64,000 nucleotides of DNA from VXYL01 sp965200375 (GTDB lineage Bacteria; Pseudomonadota; Gammaproteobacteria; Pseudomonadales; Azotimanducaceae): assembly GCA_965200375.1 (NCBI GenBank), contig OZ241353.1, positions 2,108,001-2,172,000 of the forward strand, in the 5' to 3' direction. The stretch's first letter is position 1. Each line of letters opens with the position of its first letter. Below are positions 17,515 through 25,806 of this stretch, in pieces. Below the pieces are notes generated by a model. The model had not been told where the DNA came from. It ran no database searches and saw only the letters and a list, made by a program, of their open reading frames with translations. The position numbers were made by a program, and so were the translations under genes.

Positions 17515-17677
17515 CTAGTGTGCCGCTTCCATAATGACGCGTGTTCCAGCGGGCGGGTTCGTCGCAGGGCCGGGATGCCGGCGGCCTTGCGGGGCGGCAC
17601 ATCCTCAAGCAGCGCACGACGAGGCGACGACAGACGAACGTGCCATTTGCCATGTCAATTCGGAATAGAACCGCTAG
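17515..17677 (+). repeat. CTAG-bounded repeat, family A, copy 3
   Basis: 163 bp from CTAG to CTAG, in the opposite orientation to copy 1. The left end CTAGTGTGCCGCTTCC is identical to copy 1. Compared with the copy at 38.9 kb it has a one-base deletion in GGGTTTCGTCGCAGG. Its right-hand CTAG is shared with the adjoining family B element. Confidence 0.8.
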
Positions 17678-17760
17678 ATCAAAGCCACATTGGAGCGATG
17701 GTCCAGATCGGCACCCGTGCCGCCAGCTCGTCCGTCATTGCAATCCGGTTGTCGCGCTAG
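17674..17760 (-). repeat. CTAG-bounded repeat, family B, copy 1, with micro-ORF
   Basis: 87 bp. The right-hand CTAG contains the TAG stop of cpoB. On the minus strand an ATG at 17738 opens a 19-codon frame (MTDELAARVPIWTIAPMWL) ending in TGA at 17679. A hairpin is possible around GGCACGGGTGCC. The other copies are at 27.6 and 50.6 kb. Confidence 0.75.
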
Positions 17761-18749
17761 CTCCGCAGTTCCGCCGCGTAGTTCCGGGCCAAGTCGGCGG
17801 CCGTGTGTCCCGGATGCTCCGCTACCACCCTGTCGAGGTACTCCAGGGCCCGTTCACGGTCGCCTAGGCGGTGGTAGACCACGCCGAGCTTGTAGAGGGC
17901 GTCCGGCAGCTTGGCGTTGTTCGGAAAGAGAGTCGCCACCTGCACGAACGCCTGCCGCGCCAGTTCGAGCCGTTCCGAGGCCGAAACATCGCATCCGGCC
18001 GCGCCAGCCGAACCCTGCGCCGCCGGACACTCCCCGGAAGACTGCGCCGTGGCGTTGTAGAGGTGTATTTCGCCGCTCCAGTAGTAGGCGTTGGGCGTGA
18101 ACTCCCCGACCGGATAGCGGTCGACGAGGGCCTGGAACCCCGCCAACGCTTCCGCGTACGCCTTGGCGCGCTCGGAGGACACCAGGCGGCTGGCGCCTTG
18201 GACCAGAGCGAAGGCGGCGTTGTAGGCGGCGCGTTCGGAACCTGCCGCCGGCGCGGCACCGGGCCGGCGCGGAACCACGCCCGCCGAGGCCGGAGACGCA
18301 GGGGCGGCACCGGGACGCGCCAGTTCCACCAACCGCCGGTCCAGCTCCACGTAGCGTTCGCGCTGGTCCCGCACCAGGCGTTCGATGCGGTGGTTCTGCT
18401 CCTCCACCACGCCCTGCAGGCGGCGCACGTCGTCCTGCAACAGCTGCAGCTGGTAGTACAGGGTGGCGAGGCCGTCGGCGCTGCGGTCGCCTTCGCCCGT
18501 GGCGTCCGCGGCGTTTGCGGGAACCGCCGCCGCAGGCCATGCCTCGGCGCCCTGCGCCGCCGGCGCGGTGGCGGTGGCGAAGGCCAGAACGGGGACCAGA
18601 ACGTAGGGGAGAGGCCGGGGCGAGAGGACGCAGCGCCAGCCAAACAGCGGGCCGGTACCAGCCGCCAGCCAAGCGAACGCGGAGCGGGAGAAGACGGGGT
18701 TGCCGGCGCGGCCGCTGGCAGCGGTTCCCCGCGAGCGCCGGCAACCCAT
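17757..18749 (-). CDS. cpoB: Cell division coordinator CpoB (YbgF)
   Basis: 330 aa. It is a periplasmic Tol-associated protein that links outer-membrane constriction with septal peptidoglycan synthesis. A hydrophobic export segment (PYVLVPVLAFATATAPAA) precedes the trimerisation coiled coil (LYYQLQLLQDDVRRLQGVVE). The C-terminal half carries TPR-like repeats (AYAEALAGFQALVDRYPVG; NAYYWSGEIHLYNAT; DALYKLGVVYHRLGDRERAL). The repeat domain has an extra Ser/Gly/Cys-rich insert (GECPAAQGSAGAAGCD). I use the ATG five bases after the pal stop; a later start closer to the signal peptide is possible. The stop codon lies within the CTAG of a repeat element. Confidence 0.85.
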   Translation of the reverse strand: MGCRRSRGTAASGRAGNPVFSRSAFAWLAAGTGPLFGWRCVLSPRPLPYVLVPVLAFATATAPAAQGAEAWPAAAVPANAADATGEGDRSADGLATLYYQLQLLQDDVRRLQGVVEEQNHRIERLVRDQRERYVELDRRLVELARPGAAPASPASAGVVPRRPGAAPAAGSERAAYNAAFALVQGASRLVSSERAKAYAEALAGFQALVDRYPVGEFTPNAYYWSGEIHLYNATAQSSGECPAAQGSAGAAGCDVSASERLELARQAFVQVATLFPNNAKLPDALYKLGVVYHRLGDRERALEYLDRVVAEHPGHTAADLARNYAAELRS

Positions 18750-18754
18750 GTCCG

Positions 18755-19279
18755 TCAGCGGTAGATCAGAACGGCTCGCCGGTTCTTGGACCAGGCGCTT
18801 TCGCCCTGCCTGGCGTCTGCCGGGCGTTCCTCGCCGTAGCTCACGGTTTCGACCTGCGCCCCGCGCACGCCCGCGGACGTGAGGTAGCGCTCAACCGCCT
18901 GGGCCCGTCGTTCGCCGAGCCCCAGGTTGTACTCGCGGGTGCCGCGCTCGTCGCAGTGGCCCTCGATCACCACGCTGCGGTTGCGGAAGTCCGTGAGGTA
19001 GTCGGCGTGCATGGCGAGCACCCGCAAGTCCCGCTCGGAAAGGCGCGCCTGGTCGAATTCGAAGTAGAACGTGCGCCCGAGAGGCCGTCCGCTGCTGGGG
19101 TCCACCGGGTTGCCTTCTTCATCCACCCGGGGCGGCGGCGGTGGCGGCGCGGGCTCCGGCGCAACGGCCACCGGCTCCGGTTCCGGTTCCGGCGGGGGTT
19201 CTTCCGGCTGGCTCTTGCAGCCGACTACCAGGCCGCCGAGCAGTATCGCCGCCAACAGCGGGCGTAGCGCGTCGCGCAT
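18755..19279 (-). CDS. pal: Peptidoglycan-associated lipoprotein Pal
   Basis: 174 aa from the ATG at 19279, chosen for the GAGGAG eight bases upstream. The lipobox LVVGC gives acylated Cys near residue 21; a Pro/Glu linker with a run of prolines spans residues about 26-55; the OmpA-like domain follows (FYFEFDQARL, VIEGHCDERGTREYN, LGERRAQAVERYL, YGEERP), which binds meso-diaminopimelate. It tethers the outer membrane to peptidoglycan and recruits TolB, encoded just upstream. Confidence 0.92.
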   Translation of the reverse strand: MRDALRPLLAAILLGGLVVGCKSQPEEPPPEPEPEPVAVAPEPAPPPPPPRVDEEGNPVDPSSGRPLGRTFYFEFDQARLSERDLRVLAMHADYLTDFRNRSVVIEGHCDERGTREYNLGLGERRAQAVERYLTSAGVRGAQVETVSYGEERPADARQGESAWSKNRRAVLIYR

Positions 19280-19331
19280 CGTCAATCTCCTCACTCCTCA
19301 AATCCCCAAGCGTTCCAACAGCGCGAACGCC

Positions 19332-20804
19332 TCAGCCGCGTGGATCGAGCGCATCCACGTACGGCGACCACGCCGGCTCGCGCACATCGCCCCTGGCCGA
19401 CGGCAAGATGTACTTGACGCGACCGTCAATCGAAACGACGGCGAGTATACCCCGGCCTCGCTCGCGTGTGGCGTACATCATCATGGTGCCGTTCGGCGCC
19501 AGCGACGGCGATTCGTCGAGGGCCGTTTCGGTGAGCACCTTCACCGTGCCGCGTTCGAGATCCTGCCACGCGATGTGGTAGATGCTCGCGCCCTCGCTCC
19601 GATGCACGTACACCAGGTGGCGGCCGTCCGGCAACAGGCGCGCCCGGGCGTTGTAGCTGCCCTCGAACGTCAACCGTTCCTCAAGGGCCGTGCGCAGGTC
19701 CTTGCGGTAGATCTGCGGCCGGCCGCCGCGGTCCGAGGTGAAGATGAGGCTGGCGCCGTCCGGCGCCCAAATCGGCTCGGTGTCGATGGCAGCGGGGCTG
19801 CGGGTAATGCGCCGGAGATCTCCGGAGACCAGATCCTTGATGTATATCTCCGGGTTTCCGTCCCGGGAAAGCGACATGGCGAGAGCGTCTCCGGTGGGCG
19901 AGAACACCGGCGCGCCGTTAATGCCGCGGTACTCGGCAACCCGCCGGCGCTCCCCGCTCTCCACATTCTGCACGACGATGGTGGAACGGCCGGTCTCGAA
20001 GGAGACGTAGGCGACGCGATCCAGATCCGGCGCCCAGCTCGGCGACAGGATCGGTTCGCTTGAACGGTACAGCGTGCGTTCCCGCTCGCCGTCGGCATCG
20101 GCGACGATCAGGCTGTAGGTCGCTTGCGGGGTGCCGGCGTCTTCCACCAGCACGTAGAGGATCTTGGTGCCGAAAGCGCCGCGAATGCCGGTGACGGCCT
20201 CGTAGACGTCGTCCGAGATGCGATGCGCCACGTCGCGGATGAGCCGCGGCGGCACGGTCCACTGGCCGCGCCGTATCTCCCGTTCCGCAGCGACGTCGTA
20301 GAGGTAGTAGAGGATGCTCACCTCGCCGCGCACCGCTCGCTCGCGAGCGGCTCCCGCTGAGGGCTCTTCCATGCGAGGGGCAGGCCCCTCGCGCACCGCT
20401 CGCTCGTGAGCGGCTCCCGCTGAGGGCTCCCAGGCGCGGCCGATGACCACGTAGTCCATGTCCAGGATCCGCCAGTCGCGGAACAGCACCTCCTCCGGCA
20501 TGGTCGGCAGCGACAGCATGTCGCCGCTCGGCAAGGCATCGAACTGGCCGCTGCGCTGCAGATCGAAGGCCACCACGTCGGCGAGCTCGATGGTGGCCAC
20601 CGGCCCGGGCCGGTCCCGCAGCGGCGGCCCGCCGAAGGGCACCACGGCGATGCGCGTCGGGCTGTCCCAGCCCTGGGTGATGACGATCTCCAGGCCGTGC
20701 GCCGGGGCACCGGCGACCATGCCGAACAACGCCGCAGCGGCGGCCAGTTTTCGAGCCGCGGCCAGTTTTCGAGCCGCGGGCGCTCTTCTCCAAGCAGGCT
20801 TCAC
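19332..20804 (-). CDS. tolB: Tol-Pal periplasmic propeller protein TolB
   Basis: 490 aa from a GTG overlapping the tolA stop. The signal region contains an 18-bp tandem duplication (RKLAAA twice). The N-terminal domain (LEIVITQGWDSPTRIAVVPF) is followed by a six-bladed beta-propeller with repeated WAPD/FSPTGD motifs (SPSWAPDLDRVAYVS, EPIWAPDGASLIFTS, SPSLAPNGTMMMYAT). Between IGRAW and EVSILYYLYD there is a foreign 30-35 residue insert encoded by 1.6 copies of a 63-bp palindromic unit. The remaining sequence is normal, so the protein may still fold around the insert. TolB links Pal and TolA. Confidence 0.9.
   Translation of the reverse strand: MKPAWRRAPAARKLAAARKLAAAAALFGMVAGAPAHGLEIVITQGWDSPTRIAVVPFGGPPLRDRPGPVATIELADVVAFDLQRSGQFDALPSGDMLSLPTMPEEVLFRDWRILDMDYVVIGRAWEPSAGAAHERAVREGPAPRMEEPSAGAARERAVRGEVSILYYLYDVAAEREIRRGQWTVPPRLIRDVAHRISDDVYEAVTGIRGAFGTKILYVLVEDAGTPQATYSLIVADADGERERTLYRSSEPILSPSWAPDLDRVAYVSFETGRSTIVVQNVESGERRRVAEYRGINGAPVFSPTGDALAMSLSRDGNPEIYIKDLVSGDLRRITRSPAAIDTEPIWAPDGASLIFTSDRGGRPQIYRKDLRTALEERLTFEGSYNARARLLPDGRHLVYVHRSEGASIYHIAWQDLERGTVKVLTETALDESPSLAPNGTMMMYATRERGRGILAVVSIDGRVKYILPSARGDVREPAWSPYVDALDPRG
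20328..20429 (-). repeat. In-frame palindromic repeat inside tolB
   Basis: Two 39-bp direct repeats (20328-20366 and 20391-20429, one mismatch) separated by 24 bp, period 63 bp or 21 codons. The spacer contains the perfect hairpin GAGGGGC-CT-GCCCCTC, and each unit contains CCGCTC...GAGCGG. It encodes EPSAGAAHERAVREGPAPR and then EPSAGAARERAVR. Confidence 0.85.
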
Positions 20805-21508
20805 CGCAACAGGTCCTCCGGTTTGAACAACAACGTGAAACGGCGGAAGTTCGCCTCGAACAGGCCGCGTTCCGGGGGTACCGGAAATCGGTCCCGGCGC
20901 GCCGCCTTGCGCACCGCGGCCTCGGCAGCCCGGTCGAAAGCGGCGTTGCCGCTCGAGTCCGCGATCTCCACGCCGAGCAGATCCCCCGCCGGCGTGAGTT
21001 CCACCACCATGCGCGCCTGCATGTCGTTGCGGGCGCTCGGGGGCCTGGACCACTCGCGGATGATGGCTTGGGCGATGGCATCCGAATAGGTCATGGTGGC
21101 CGCTTCGGCGGCCGATTCGTCGTCGTCTAGGGCCGCGACTTCGTCCGCCAGCGCCACCGCCGTGGAGCGCTCCAGCATCTCCCGCAGGCGCTCCTGGCGA
21201 GCCGCCTCCTGTCGGGCCCGCCGATCGACTTGCGGCGGCGTTGGCAGAGGCTTCGCGGGCGCCGGGGGCGGCTTCGGCGGCGGCGCGGCCGGCGATGGCT
21301 TGGGTTTCGGCTTGGGCTTGGGCCGCGGCTTCGGCTTGGGCGCCGCCGGCCGTTCCAGCACCAGCATCTTGGCTTGGATGATGCGCGGCTGCACCAGGCG
21401 CGGCGCTTCGGCGCCGCCCTCCCAGCTGCGCAGCAGCGCCCCGGCGACGCCGGCGTGGACCAGGAGCGCCAGCAGCAGCGGCAGGGCGTAGTTGCCGAGC
21501 GCCCTCAA
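20801..21508 (-). CDS. tolA: TolA
   Basis: 235 aa, much shorter than the roughly 420 aa of E. coli TolA. A single N-terminal membrane helix (YALPLLLALLVHAGVAGALL) is followed by a Pro/Lys region (PKPKPRPKPKPKPKP), an Arg/Glu helix and a C-terminal TonB/TolA-like domain (DMQARMVVELTPAGDLLGVE; FDRAAEAAVRKA). The TTG start overlaps the tolR stop. It transmits proton-motive energy from TolQR to Pal and TolB. Confidence 0.85.
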   Translation of the reverse strand: MRALGNYALPLLLALLVHAGVAGALLRSWEGGAEAPRLVQPRIIQAKMLVLERPAAPKPKPRPKPKPKPKPSPAAPPPKPPPAPAKPLPTPPQVDRRARQEAARQERLREMLERSTAVALADEVAALDDDESAAEAATMTYSDAIAQAIIREWSRPPSARNDMQARMVVELTPAGDLLGVEIADSSGNAAFDRAAEAAVRKAARRDRFPVPPERGLFEANFRRFTLLFKPEDLLR

Positions 21509-21975
21509 CCGGCGCTCCCGACGGCAGCGGCATCCAGATCCTCGACCGGGTCCGTGATCAGCCCCACGCTCGGGGCGCCAGCGCGTTGCAGCACGGTCAT
21601 CACCGCGATCACGTCGCCGTAGGGGATGCCTTCGTCTCCGCGCACGTAGACGGGAACGTCCGGCCGGGCGCGAATGATCTTCTCGGCCTGATCGGCCAGG
21701 GAGAAGATGGTGGCCCGGGTGCCTTCGGGCCCGCCAGCCGGACCGCCCGTGGGCAACCCGGTGTTGACGAAGATGCGTCCCTCGCCGTCGATGCTCACCA
21801 CCAGCGGATCGTCCTCGTCGTTCGGCAGGGGCTTGGAATCGGTATTGGGCAGGTCCACCTCCACCCCCTGGCTGAGCAGCGGCGCAGTGGCCATGAAGAT
21901 CACCAGCAGCACCAGCATCACGTCGATGTAGGGCACGACGTTGATTTCGGAGATGGAACGGCGCCGCGCAGCCAT
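21505..21975 (-). CDS. tolR: TolR
   Basis: 156 aa. ExbD/TolR family: short cytoplasmic N-terminus, a single membrane helix with the essential aspartate (VPYIDVMLVLLVIFMATAP), then a periplasmic domain. A Gly/Pro-rich insertion (LPTGGPAGGPEG) in the periplasmic part is unusual. It starts 11 bases after tolQ and overlaps tolA. With TolQ it forms the proton channel. Confidence 0.9.
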   Translation of the reverse strand: MAARRRSISEINVVPYIDVMLVLLVIFMATAPLLSQGVEVDLPNTDSKPLPNDEDDPLVVSIDGEGRIFVNTGLPTGGPAGGPEGTRATIFSLADQAEKIIRARPDVPVYVRGDEGIPYGDVIAVMTVLQRAGAPSVGLITDPVEDLDAAAVGSAG

Positions 21976-21986
21976 GCCCAGTTCCC

Positions 21987-22664
21987 TCAGGAGGCGTGCG
22001 CGGCGCGATGCAGGATCGCGGTGAGCTCGTCGGCGAACGCTTCCGTTCGCTTCATCAGTATCTCCACCCGCGCGGCAAAGCGGTTGTAGCCGATCACCGC
22101 CGGAATCGCCGCGAACAGGCCCATCGCCGTCGCCACCAAGGCTTCGGAGATGCCGGGTGCCACCGCGGCGAGGGTCGCCTGGGTCATGTTGGCGAGGCTG
22201 CGGAACGAGTTCATGATGCCCCACACGGTGCCGAACAGACCGACGTAGGGGCTGGTGGATCCGACGGTGGCGAGAAACGGCAGGTGCCGGGCCAGTTTCT
22301 CCTCTTGGCGGTTCAGGGCCACGCGCATGGCGCGCTGGACGTTCTGCATCACCGCGTCCGGGTCCGTGCCGGGCTGGGCGCCGAGCCGCTGGTATTCGCC
22401 GAAGCCGGCGAGAAACACGGATTCGATGCCGGTGGGGTCGCCTTCCTGGCCGTCGATCTCGGCTTTCAGTTCGCCGAGCTCGATGCCGGTCCAGAACTCC
22501 TCTTCGAAGTCCTCGATCTCCCGCTGCACGTGGTTCAGCGCGAACCAGCGCTGGAAGATCAGCGCCCAGGATGCGACGGACGCCGCCGCGAGCAGCAGCA
22601 TCACGAACTGCACCAGGGGGCTCGCGTTCATCACCAGCTCGAAGATGGAGATGGGCTCGGTCAT
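21987..22664 (-). CDS. tolQ: TolQ
   Basis: 225 aa. ExbB/TolQ family with three membrane helices: LVQFVMLLLAAASVASWALI, then LPFLATVGSTSPYVGLFGTV and ISEALVATAMGLFAAIPAVI, including the conserved TVGSTSPYVGLFGTVWGIM signature. Its ATG overlaps the ruvB stop, so ruvCAB and the tol genes may be co-transcribed. ybgC, normally first in the tol operon, is missing. Confidence 0.92.
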   Translation of the reverse strand: MTEPISIFELVMNASPLVQFVMLLLAAASVASWALIFQRWFALNHVQREIEDFEEEFWTGIELGELKAEIDGQEGDPTGIESVFLAGFGEYQRLGAQPGTDPDAVMQNVQRAMRVALNRQEEKLARHLPFLATVGSTSPYVGLFGTVWGIMNSFRSLANMTQATLAAVAPGISEALVATAMGLFAAIPAVIGYNRFAARVEILMKRTEAFADELTAILHRAAHAS

Positions 22665-23761
22665 GCCTGTTCGCCTACCTTGTATGTCTTGTCGTCCGCG
22701 CTCGCGTCGGCGCTCCAGCCGGCGATGTCCAGTTCCGCCTGCGGCGACCGGCGGGCGTCCGGCAGCAAGCCCAGGTGGCGGTAGGCGGCCTCCGTGGCTA
22801 CGCGTCCCCGGGGCGTGCGCATCATGAAGCCCTGCTGGATCAGGAACGGTTCGATCACGTCCTCCACCGTGTCGCGTTCCTCGCTGATGGCCGCGGACAG
22901 CGAGTCGACGCCCACCGGCCCGCCGGAGAACTTGCCGGCGATGGTCTCGAGCACCCGCCGGTCCATGGCGTCGAGGCCGCACTGGTCCACCTCCAGCATG
23001 CCGAGGGCGGCATCCGCCGCCGGCCGCGTCACCCGGCCGTCGCCCTTCACTTCGGCATAGTCCCGCACCCGCCGCAGCAGCCGGTTGGCCACCCTGGGAG
23101 TGCCCCGGGCCCGTGCGGCGACTTCCCGCGCGCCCGCCTCGTCGACTGCGATGTCGAGCTTGGCGGCGGAGGCGGTGACGATCTCCGCCAGCTCGTCGAC
23201 GCTGTAGAAGTTCAGCCGCTGGACGATGCCGAACCGATCCCGCAGCGGCGACGTGAGCAGGCCGGCGCGGGTGGTGGCGCCGACCAGGGTGAAGCGCTTG
23301 AGCGCGAGCTTGATGGAACGCGCCGCGGGGCCGTCGCCGATCACGATGTCCAGCTTGCCGTCCTCCATCGCCGGATAGAGGATCTCCTCCACCACCGGCG
23401 AAAGACGGTGGATCTCGTCGATGAACAGCACGTCGCCATCGTCCAGGTTGGTGAGCTGCGCTGCGAGATCCCCTGGCTTTTCCAGCACCGGGCCGGATGT
23501 GCCCCGCAGGGCGACGCCCATCTCGTTGGCGACGATGTGCGCAAGCGTCGTCTTGCCGAGGCCGGGGGGGCCGAAGATCAGGGTGTGGTCCAGGGAATCG
23601 CCGCGCCGACGGGCCGCTTCGATGAAGACGCCCATCTGCTCCTTCACCGGGGCTTGGCCGACGTAGGCGACCAGCCGCGTCGGCCGCAAGGCGCGGTCGA
23701 AGGGCGCGTCGCCGCCGGCGTCCGCCTCCGGGGCCGTCAGCCGATCCGCGGTGACGCTCAT
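22661..23761 (-). CDS. ruvB: Holliday junction branch-migration ATPase RuvB
   Basis: 366 aa. AAA+ motor of the RuvAB resolvasome. Walker A GPPGLGKTT, Walker B LFIDEIH, sensor-1 ATTRAG and the arginine-finger region SPLRDRFG are intact; the C-terminal winged helix (FLIQQGFMMRTPRGRVAT) binds DNA. The C-terminus continues about 30 residues further than in E. coli. It overlaps ruvA upstream and tolQ downstream by four bases each. Confidence 0.95.
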   Translation of the reverse strand: MSVTADRLTAPEADAGGDAPFDRALRPTRLVAYVGQAPVKEQMGVFIEAARRRGDSLDHTLIFGPPGLGKTTLAHIVANEMGVALRGTSGPVLEKPGDLAAQLTNLDDGDVLFIDEIHRLSPVVEEILYPAMEDGKLDIVIGDGPAARSIKLALKRFTLVGATTRAGLLTSPLRDRFGIVQRLNFYSVDELAEIVTASAAKLDIAVDEAGAREVAARARGTPRVANRLLRRVRDYAEVKGDGRVTRPAADAALGMLEVDQCGLDAMDRRVLETIAGKFSGGPVGVDSLSAAISEERDTVEDVIEPFLIQQGFMMRTPRGRVATEAAYRHLGLLPDARRSPQAELDIAGWSADASADDKTYKVGEQA

Positions 23762-24369
23762 GGACCGGCCATCCTTCTGAGCGCCTCGGCCACCAGCTCC
23801 TCGACGGTCTGCTCCTCGCCCGGTCCGCCCGCCTCGCCGGCGTCCTCCCGGGCCGCGGCGACGGCCTGCGCCGCTTCGCTCTCCCGGTAGCCGAGCGCCA
23901 CCAGCGCCTCCGCGGCCTCCCTGGCGGGGCTGCGCGCCTTGCCGTCGCCGTTGACGCCGACGGCCGCGAGGGCGTCCACCTTGTCCTTCAGCTCCACGAT
24001 CAGACGCTCGGCGGTGCGCTTGCCGACGCCGGGCACTCGGGTGATGGTCGCCGTATTGCCGTTCGCCACCGCCGCCGAGAATTCCGCCGGCGACACCGTG
24101 GAAAGCAGCGCGATGGCGAGCTTGGGGCCGATGCCGGAGACCTTGACGAGGGCGCGAAACAGGTCCCGCTCGGCGGCGTTGGCGAAACCGTACAGGGCCT
24201 GCCCATCCTCCCTGGCGATCAGGTGGGTGTGAAGGTCCGCTTCCGGCGACGCAGCCAGATCGGCGGCAGCCGTGGTGGTGACTTCCACCTCGTAGCCGAC
24301 GCCGGCCACGTCGATCACGGCGATGGTCTCCGCCAGCTCCAGCAGCGTACCGCGCAGCCGGGCGATCAC
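23758..24369 (-). CDS. ruvA: Holliday junction-binding protein RuvA
   Basis: 203 aa from a GTG giving VIARLRGTLLE. Domain I is an OB fold (VAGVGYEVEVTTTA), domain II carries two helix-hairpin-helix motifs (LVKVSGIGPKLAIALLS; ITRVPGVGKRTAERLIVELK) and domain III contacts RuvB. A Gly/Glu-rich linker precedes domain III. About 180 bases separate it from ruvC; I see nothing in that gap. Confidence 0.93.
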   Translation of the reverse strand: MIARLRGTLLELAETIAVIDVAGVGYEVEVTTTAAADLAASPEADLHTHLIAREDGQALYGFANAAERDLFRALVKVSGIGPKLAIALLSTVSPAEFSAAVANGNTATITRVPGVGKRTAERLIVELKDKVDALAAVGVNGDGKARSPAREAAEALVALGYRESEAAQAVAAAREDAGEAGGPGEEQTVEELVAEALRRMAGP

Positions 24370-24550
24370 GGGCGGAGCGCCGGCGGCGCGGATCGCTCCT
24401 GGCCCGGCACCGCGGGTCCCGGTGGGGCTTGCTGCCGCTCGGCCGTTTGCCGTTGCATCAAAGCGCGTTCCTTGCGCCGCGGGAGGTCGCGTTGGGCTGG
24501 TGCGCCGGCTGTCTGCCGGCTGGTCTCTCCACCTGCTGGCTCTGCACCTG

Positions 24551-25043
24551 CTAGCCCCGGGCTCCGCCTGCAACGCGAGTATTGACGTGACAGATGGCAA
24601 CTGCAAGCGCATCCGCCGCATCCGCTGGCGGTTCGGCGGCCAGGCCCAGGAGGGCGCGCACCATGTAGCCCACCTGGGCCTTGGTGGCGCCGCCGCTGCC
24701 GACCACGGCCAGCTTGACGGCCCGCGGCGCGTATTCGGCAACCGGCAGCGAAGCGCCCATTGCCGCGGCGATGGCGACGCCCCGCGCCTGCCCTAGCTTC
24801 AGCGCCGTTTGCGCATTGCGGGCGAAGAACACCTCCTCGATGGCCACTTCCGCCGGCCCGTGGGCGGCGATGACGGCGGCGACGCCGCGATGGACTTCCG
24901 CCAGCCGGGCAGTGAACGCGCCTTGGCCGGCGTCTATGCAGCCGCTCGCCACGTAGCGCAGCGTGTCGCCCTGGGCGTCGATCAGGCCGTAGCCGGTGCG
25001 CCGGGAGCCGGGGTCTATGCCGAGCACCCGGCGGGGCGGGCCT

Positions 25044-25051
<8 letters not shown>
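24551..25051 (-). CDS. ruvC: Holliday junction resolvase RuvC
   Basis: 166 aa. It cuts Holliday junctions symmetrically. Catalytic acidic residues lie in LGIDPGSRRTGYG (Asp), VAIEEVFFARN (Glu) and DAADALAVAICH (Asp pair). The start overlaps the end of the YebC-family gene, the usual yebC-ruvC order. Confidence 0.93.
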
Positions 25052-25772
<721 letters not shown>

Positions 25773-25806
25773 GTTCCTGCCGCCTCCGGTCGGTCCTGCA
25801 GCTGGT

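Larger units (their letters stand above)
17069..17756. other. Repeat-filled gap between rseP and cpoB
   Basis: 688 bases without a confident gene. It holds a partial family A element (17073-17160), a complete family A copy (17515-17677) and a family B copy (17674-17760). A TATGAT hexamer on the minus strand at 17180-17185 may be the rseP -10 box. Between 17190 and 17515 the plus strand has an open GC3-rich frame (AVRYPASKRRALIIADATRS) that I cannot assign. Confidence 0.6.

Noticed and set aside
17462..17653. A 63-codon cysteine/arginine-rich protein inside family A repeat (CRRLVVRCLRMCRPARP)
   Set aside because: The frame differs between copies because of indels, so it is not conserved as a protein, unlike the family B micro-ORF.
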